Below are positions 58,562 through 64,000 of a stretch of DNA of 64,000 nucleotides, in pieces. The notes beneath the pieces were generated by a model, which saw only the letters and a program-made list of their open reading frames with translations, was not told the DNA's origin and searched no databases. The stretch covers positions 18,731-82,730 of the forward strand of contig JBBQHB010000009.1 of NCBI GenBank assembly GCA_038323575.1, read 5' to 3'. The DNA is from CAINVV01 sp038323575. GTDB taxonomy: Bacteria > Bacteroidota > Bacteroidia > Bacteroidales > Prolixibacteraceae. Within the stretch, counting starts at the first letter, position 1. Every line of letters begins with the position of its first letter. A program made the position numbers and the translations under genes.

Positions 58562-58721
58562 GAAAGGATAAGGGATAAGGGATAAAGGATAAAGTGGCAT
58601 TTGTGCTTCAATGAATCATTGACTCATTGTAAATTATGAGTTATGAATTATACTGCTTCAATGTTACATCGTAGCGTTCTTCCTTTATCCTGTATCCTTT
58701 ATCCTTTATCCTTTATCCTTT
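58562..58721. repeat. GGATAAA-type heptamer-phased inverted repeat
   Basis: The left block (58562-58594) is made of GGATAAG/GGATAAA units and the right block (58681-58721) of the complementary TTTATCC units, with an ~85-base spacer. The right block ends at the stop codon of the metallophosphoesterase gene. Confidence 0.8.
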
Positions 58722-60562
58722 CATTTGTAAGCCAGGCAGACAACCTGTCCATCCATCACACTAACCAACAAACGATTTTTTCCTACAGGAAGTATCGAAT
58801 TGACCAGTGCATTGGATATTTTGTACTTCCATACGACCTGATGTGTTTTTTTGCTGATTGCAGCAACTATGCCTGAAGAGGTAGGGACAAAAATCATTCC
58901 TCGGGACTCAACGATGGGTGAAGGAGCAATATCATATCCCAGTTCAGCCTTACATTCCCAGGAGAGTTTTTGGTCGTTGGACAGTGCATAGAATGCATCC
59001 ACATTCCCTTCCGTCATGTTTTTGATGTAAACCAGGCTGCCGTCGGGCGAAATTCCGATGGATTCCCGGCAGGAGTATTTCCCGGAATCCCAAATCTCAC
59101 TGCCTGTTTCTTCAGCGAGTGCGGTCATATGGCGGTCGGGGGCAACAAGGAAGATCTTGCCGTGCGCTGCTACTGGCCACACTGCAGCAGGAGAAAGCAT
59201 CCTGTTGTTATACTTTACCCTTTTCCAGAGAAGTTTGCCGCTGTTTTTGTCCAGTGAATAGAATTCATTTCCCCAGGAACCAAAGCAAACGCTTTTCCTT
59301 AATAGGAGCGGTTTACATTCCACAAAATTTTTGATGCTGTCGTACGTCCAAACCAGGTTCCCGGTTTTTAAGTCAATGCACCTGAATACACCTTCCGAAG
59401 AGCCGATATATACCTTCGAATTACCAATGGCCGGTGATGCCACAATTGGTTTTACGGTTGGAAACATCCACATAAGCCTGCCTGATTTCAGATCCAGGCA
59501 GTAGATATTTTGATCGGTCGAAGCACAAACCACTTTGTTGCCACTGATTGCCGGTGTGGAATAAATTTTCCCGGCAGTATGGTATTGCCAGATTTTTTTT
59601 CCCGTTTTGGAGTTGACAGCTACAATATCACCGGTAGTTGTTGCAAAGACGGCCAGATTTTTCACACAGCTTATGCCTGTGCCAATGTCGCTGCCTTCCT
59701 GCAAAGACCATTCCAATTTTATATTTGGATATTTTTGGTTGATGGAGTAATCGGGACGGGGATATTCGTGGAATGGCGCAATACTTTGGGTTTTACCGAC
59801 AAAAACCTTACACCAAACCGGAAGGGTTTTGCCGGAGGAAAGTCGTTCTGCATAATACATGGTATCCTTTTCTATTTTTACCAGGTTGTATCCTGCTCCT
59901 GATTTTGCCGTGCGAAGATTTGCGCGCCCCATAATTCCAGGAATTCCCTCGAAATTATAGAGATGATTGGCGTGTCCATGTCCCAGAAGGGTCGCTTTGA
60001 TATTAGTTTTTTTGAGTAGGTCAATTACTTTGTACCAGTTGGCGAGGGATTCATCGAGCGGATAATGATTGACAAATATTACAGGCTCGCCGGAAATCTC
60101 GTGATGTTTCAGAACAGAATCCAGATAGACAATCTGTTCTCTTGGTACCAAACCCGGAGCCATTCGCATGTTTGGACCTGACGCTGTCCCTACAAAAAGG
60201 AAACCACCTTTATCAAAAGAGAACTGTTCAGCCCCGAAGATTTTCACAAAGCTGTTGTTGCCACTCTCAGACCATTTGGAGTCGTGGTTTCCGGGTACGA
60301 TGTACCAGGGTATATTGAGGCGATCAATGATCTTCCGGGCCTCCAGCAGTTCTTCATCGGAACCAAATTCAGTTATATCGCCCGTAATCAAAACAAAGTC
60401 AACTTCTGGTTGACGGTTGATATCGTCTACGGTTAAAGTGAGATCAGCCGAACTGGTATTACCACCTATATGGGTGTCTGTTACATGAGCAAAGTGAAGT
60501 ACCTGTGCCGGTGATTCGGTGCAGCACCAAAGAAAAAGTATAAAAAAAAGAAATAATTTCAT
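58721..60562 (-). CDS. metallophosphoesterase fused to a PQQ-like beta-propeller, secreted
   Basis: It encodes 613 residues with a signal peptide ending near SPAQ. The calcineurin-like phosphoesterase domain (about 22-265) shows all metal motifs: HVTDTHIGG, LITGDITEFG, VPGNHDSKW, FVNHYPLD and LLGHGHANHL. From about residue 300 to the end runs a PQQ-type eight-bladed propeller with repeated units such as VVAVNSKTGKKIWQY, IYCLDLKSGRLMWMF and VFRCIDLKTGNLVWTY. The combination is seen in Bacteroidetes secreted enzymes; the propeller may bind substrate or cell-surface partners. The substrate is unknown. It is monocistronic. Confidence 0.92.
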   Translation of the reverse strand: MKLFLFFILFLWCCTESPAQVLHFAHVTDTHIGGNTSSADLTLTVDDINRQPEVDFVLITGDITEFGSDEELLEARKIIDRLNIPWYIVPGNHDSKWSESGNNSFVKIFGAEQFSFDKGGFLFVGTASGPNMRMAPGLVPREQIVYLDSVLKHHEISGEPVIFVNHYPLDESLANWYKVIDLLKKTNIKATLLGHGHANHLYNFEGIPGIMGRANLRTAKSGAGYNLVKIEKDTMYYAERLSSGKTLPVWCKVFVGKTQSIAPFHEYPRPDYSINQKYPNIKLEWSLQEGSDIGTGISCVKNLAVFATTTGDIVAVNSKTGKKIWQYHTAGKIYSTPAISGNKVVCASTDQNIYCLDLKSGRLMWMFPTVKPIVASPAIGNSKVYIGSSEGVFRCIDLKTGNLVWTYDSIKNFVECKPLLLRKSVCFGSWGNEFYSLDKNSGKLLWKRVKYNNRMLSPAAVWPVAAHGKIFLVAPDRHMTALAEETGSEIWDSGKYSCRESIGISPDGSLVYIKNMTEGNVDAFYALSNDQKLSWECKAELGYDIAPSPIVESRGMIFVPTSSGIVAAISKKTHQVVWKYKISNALVNSILPVGKNRLLVSVMDGQVVCLAYK

Positions 60563-60811
60563 AAGGAATGGGGATAATATGTAAATATATGCATTTGTTA
60601 TGCTTTAAGGAGTCAATAAATTAAAGTAAATTAAACATAGTGAAATCCGTATGAAGTTATCAAATTTTTGCAAATATCCGTTAATCAGAAATATAATTCA
60701 ATTTTATCAAAGATGTAATACAACATACAGATTAATTATTTAACTTTATTAAAATTTTGCATGCTTTGTTAATATTTAAACTTAATCCAATGTTATTTTA
60801 ACATGTTTGTT

Positions 60812-63800
60812 ATGAAAAAAACGTTAGCATTCATCTTCATCCTGTGCATGGTTGTTCAGCTGGCAACTGCACAAAAAAGGTTGATATCCGGTGTCATCCG
60901 TGATAAATCGACCAATGAGACTCTTCCGGGTGTTTCAGTACTTGAAAAAGGAACCACCAATGGAATCACAACCGGTATAGATGGCAAGTTTGAGCTTTCT
61001 GTTTCTGCAGGTGCTACAATTGTCATCAGCTATATTGGCATGAAATCTCAGGAAGTTAAAGTAGGCAATTCCACAACTTTCAGCATCATTATGGAATCTT
61101 CCACTGAAGTAATTGATGAGGTTGTTGTTGTTGGTTATGGTCAGCAAAAACGAGCGAATCTGACTGGGGCTGTGGCAACTGTTGATGTGGTCAAGTCGTT
61201 GGAAGGCAAACCAATCAATGATGTTGCAAAAGGTCTTCAAGGTGTAGTGCCGGGTCTTACCATCACTTATTCGAACGGTGATATTAACCGATCACCGGTG
61301 ATGAGCATACGCGGAATGGGTTCTTTGAATGCAACAAACGGCGGATCTCCGCTTATTCTGGTCGACAATTTTGTTGTATCAGATATATCGCTGGTAAACC
61401 CCGAGGATATTGAGAGTATTTCTGTATTAAAAGATGCGGCTTCAACCTCCATATACGGAGCCCGCGCTGCATTCGGGGTTATCCTGGTCAAAACTAAATC
61501 AGGGAATAAAGGGGCAAAGTTTACTATTTCTTATTCCAACAATTTTGCATGGAGTTCTCCAACAATTTTGCCGCAATTTCCAAATGATCCGGTAGCTGAA
61601 ATTAATGCAATGGATGCAGCAATGACCAGGTCGGGTCAGGCATTTGATTTGTTTGGCATGAAAGCTGGTCCGCTTGCTGCAGGAATTACCAACTGGCAGC
61701 AAAAATATGCAAACAACCGTAAGGGTAATGAGATGATCAAGGGTGAGGACTGGGATATTGTAAATGGTGTCGCCTATTTTTATCGTATTTGGGACCCGAT
61801 TAAAGTGATGTATCAGGACCAAATGCCTTCACAAAACCATAACATCCAACTAACAGGAGGCACAGAAAAACTAAATTACTATTTATCAGGAGCCTATAAT
61901 TACCAGGAAGGAATCATGAAAATTAAACCTGATAAATTGAATAAGTACAATCTCACATTGGGAATAAACTCCAAAGTCAATGACTGGCTTGACATAGATG
62001 CCAAAATAATGACCCGCGAAGCGGATTACGATTATCCATATGCCTACCAGGATTATTATTATTACATGTGGCGATGGGGGGCATTCTTTCCTTACGGAAG
62101 CTATACTGATCCAAATGGTATCAAGGCAAATTTCAGAAACGTTAATGGTTTTATAGACGCAGCCAGCTATTGTACCAGGAGGCAAAATTACCTGAATAAC
62201 ACGCTTGGTGCGACAATTCATCTATCGAAAACATTGACGCTACGCTCTGATTTTGCATACGGTGTTACCAATACAAACACACATGAAACAGGTGGTTATG
62301 TTTCCCTTTGGGACTTCTGGGGAGGCGGTCTTCCGCTAAATACTTCATTGCCGAGCGCGGCATACGATGAAACAGATTTCAGGTCTGAAAAATCAACCCA
62401 AATAACTTCAAACACCTATTTTACATGGGATGAAAAATTCAATGATCATGGAATTAAATTAACAGGCGGTTTAAACATGGAGCAAGGGCAATACTTCATG
62501 CAGTTTAGCAAAAGATTAGGTTTAATGGATCCAGGCAAAGGTGAATTACCATTGGCAACCGGGACTCCTTCAGTGGACGGCGACCATAGTAATTGGTCTG
62601 TTGCAGGTGTATTTGCAAGATTGAATTACAATTATAAAGGTAAATACCTGGCTGAATTGAATGGACGGTATGACGGGTCATCTAACTTCCCGGCAAGTTC
62701 CCGTTGGGCATTCTTTCCCTCCTTATCTCTTGGATACAGAATTTCAGATGAGAATTGGATGAGTTTTATTAAACCATATGTTTCTGATGCTAAGATCCGT
62801 GGTTCATTTGGCAGTATTGGCAACCAAAATGTAGGCTCAGACAGGTTTGTCGCAACAATGGTCACCAATACAGCTAACTGGGTGGTGGGAAGTGCAAAAG
62901 TTCCGTATGCCGGATCTCCTGCCAATGTCTCCGAAAATATAAAATGGGAAACAATAAATACGCTCGATTTAGGGATGGATCTTCGGCTTTGGAAAAACAA
63001 GGTTGGTTTCACTTTTGACTGGTTCCAACGGGATAATTTAAATATGCTTGCTGCCGGAGCTACATTGCCTTCAACATTTGGTGCAACTGCCGCCTATGAG
63101 AATGCGGGTTCATTAAGAACCCAGGGATGGGAGATTGGAGCTGATATCAACCACACTTTTTCAAATGGTTTGAATGTATATGGAAATGTATCTCTTTCTG
63201 ATTTTACAAGTGAAATAATGGATTGGAACAGCAATGATGCTAAATTGCTTACTCAAAATTATGCCGGAAAGAAGATTGGCGAAATATGGGGATTCCGGAC
63301 TGACAGCTACTTTAAAGATGCTGCTGATGTTACGGGCTCACCAAGTCAGGTAGGATTACAGTCAGGTAACTTCGTTTATGGTCCGGGCGATATCAAATAC
63401 AAGAACCAGAACAGCGATAATATTATCTCTGCTGGTTTATCGACGAAGGCAGATCATGGAGACCTTGTGGTTATTGGGAATACATCTCCACGGTACCAAT
63501 ACAGTTTCAGAGTTGGTGCCAACTGGAAAAACTTTGACGCAGATGTGTTTTTTCAGGGCGTTGGGAAAAGAGATTGGTGGGCAACAGGTAATGAAGCTAT
63601 TCCTTATTATCGTGGAGCAGACGTAATGTACCAACACCAAATGGACTTCTGGACGCCTCAAAATCCAAATGCACGTTATCCTCGTCCTTACCCCGGCAAT
63701 GCAGTTTCTGCTATTTCCGGAATTAACACCATGGCAGGAGGTGCTGCTGCAGTTTCGGGAAATAATTTCTATCCCCAGGATAAATATCTTCTGAATTTAG

Positions 63801-63910
63801 CCTATATGAGACTGAAAAACATTACTCTAGGGTATACAATCCCACCTGTAATAACTAAAAAAATCGTTACTGTTCAGGTGATAAAAGATATTAACACACC
63901 AAAGATATAA
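60812..63910 (+). CDS. SusC/RagA-family TonB-linked transporter, 3' end disrupted
   Basis: It encodes 1032 residues from the ATG at 60812 (MKKTLAFIFILCMVVQLATA, a signal peptide); a further ATG 9 bases earlier is possible. The regulatory-like domain (SGVIRDKSTNETLPGVSVL) and SusC plug signature (KDAASTSIYGARAAFGVIL) are intact, and the barrel runs to NLAYMRLKNITLGYTIPP. After that the family continues with about 60-80 more residues, but here the frame turns into KIVTVQVIKDINTPKI and stops. The barrel would lack its last strands, so the product is probably non-functional. The break suggests an insertion whose body lies beyond the window. No SusD gene is in view. Confidence 0.88.
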   Translation: MKKTLAFIFILCMVVQLATAQKRLISGVIRDKSTNETLPGVSVLEKGTTNGITTGIDGKFELSVSAGATIVISYIGMKSQEVKVGNSTTFSIIMESSTEVIDEVVVVGYGQQKRANLTGAVATVDVVKSLEGKPINDVAKGLQGVVPGLTITYSNGDINRSPVMSIRGMGSLNATNGGSPLILVDNFVVSDISLVNPEDIESISVLKDAASTSIYGARAAFGVILVKTKSGNKGAKFTISYSNNFAWSSPTILPQFPNDPVAEINAMDAAMTRSGQAFDLFGMKAGPLAAGITNWQQKYANNRKGNEMIKGEDWDIVNGVAYFYRIWDPIKVMYQDQMPSQNHNIQLTGGTEKLNYYLSGAYNYQEGIMKIKPDKLNKYNLTLGINSKVNDWLDIDAKIMTREADYDYPYAYQDYYYYMWRWGAFFPYGSYTDPNGIKANFRNVNGFIDAASYCTRRQNYLNNTLGATIHLSKTLTLRSDFAYGVTNTNTHETGGYVSLWDFWGGGLPLNTSLPSAAYDETDFRSEKSTQITSNTYFTWDEKFNDHGIKLTGGLNMEQGQYFMQFSKRLGLMDPGKGELPLATGTPSVDGDHSNWSVAGVFARLNYNYKGKYLAELNGRYDGSSNFPASSRWAFFPSLSLGYRISDENWMSFIKPYVSDAKIRGSFGSIGNQNVGSDRFVATMVTNTANWVVGSAKVPYAGSPANVSENIKWETINTLDLGMDLRLWKNKVGFTFDWFQRDNLNMLAAGATLPSTFGATAAYENAGSLRTQGWEIGADINHTFSNGLNVYGNVSLSDFTSEIMDWNSNDAKLLTQNYAGKKIGEIWGFRTDSYFKDAADVTGSPSQVGLQSGNFVYGPGDIKYKNQNSDNIISAGLSTKADHGDLVVIGNTSPRYQYSFRVGANWKNFDADVFFQGVGKRDWWATGNEAIPYYRGADVMYQHQMDFWTPQNPNARYPRPYPGNAVSAISGINTMAGGAAAVSGNNFYPQDKYLLNLAYMRLKNITLGYTIPPVITKKIVTVQVIKDINTPKI

Positions 63911-64000
63911 AATCAGAGGTGGTCAAAAAATTGGTTTATAACTTTATTTGACTTGGAACCAATTTATTGCGATACTTGTATACATGGAATTGCCCAAAGG

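Overview
The window looks like a chromosomal segment of a Bacteroidetes bacterium, probably an anaerobic or fermentative Bacteroidales/Marinilabiliales-type lineage. The evidence is two SusC/RagA TonB-dependent receptors (one with its SusD partner), an ECF sigma/FecR anti-sigma pair, lipoproteins with Bacteroidetes-type signal peptides, TAnnTTTG-like -7 promoter elements, and a multisubunit [FeFe] hydrogenase. No species can be named from the sequence alone.

Layout. 1-5.9 kb is core metabolism: the 3' part of aroB, then aroA, a convergent cyclophilin-type isomerase, a YhcG-like (DUF1016) nuclease carrying two internal palindromes, and cysS. 5.9-11.4 kb is a three-gene minus-strand hydrogenase operon (NuoE-like, NuoF fused to a GltD-like module, [FeFe] catalytic subunit). 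12.0-14.7 kb holds a DUF302 gene and two parallel cassettes, each with two small double-glycine-leader peptides, a terminator and a small membrane protein. Both cassettes start with the same ~189-bp direct repeat; they look like duplicated two-peptide bacteriocin units without an exporter nearby. 15-22.4 kb is a SusC/SusD locus with an endonuclease/exonuclease/phosphatase-family protein and a DUF1080 protein. 22.5-31 kb is housekeeping: thioesterase, DUF2339 membrane protein, tyrS, a secreted C26 amidohydrolase, CvpA, GH3-family protein and deoxynucleoside kinase.

31.1-39.3 kb is a defence-type island. A type I restriction scar (HsdM head joined to an HsdS tail) is followed by a co-directional run: uracil-DNA-glycosylase-like protein, McrB, McrC, a RecQ-like helicase with a C-terminal phosphoribosyltransferase domain, and a DprA-like protein. 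Most of these genes overlap or nearly touch. The PRTase/DprA combination recalls ShosTA, and this is the best candidate here for an undescribed system. 39.3-45.9 kb is a histidine-utilisation operon (hutH, hutU, hutI, ftcD) converting histidine to glutamate via formiminotransfer to tetrahydrofolate. It is followed by a class A penicillin-binding protein and an ORF6N protein.

49.2-52.6 kb encodes an ECF sigma factor, a FecR anti-sigma factor and a barrel-less STN/carboxypeptidase-regulatory protein. A tRNA-Leu(CAA) at 52.8 kb has its 3' end copied about 1.5 kb downstream. The two copies bracket a Panacea-type (DUF4065) toxin-antitoxin pair, so this is a tiny tRNA-associated islet. 54.5-60.6 kb contains lipoproteins, a FadR/GntR regulator, a PAQR/hemolysin III protein, a creatininase-family protein, a HAD hydrolase and a metallophosphoesterase with a PQQ-like propeller. 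The window ends in a second SusC gene whose C-terminus is disrupted. Several intergenic gaps carry imperfect heptamer-phased inverted repeats (CACAAAG, GATATGA, CACAGAG, GGATAAA and ACGGAGA types).
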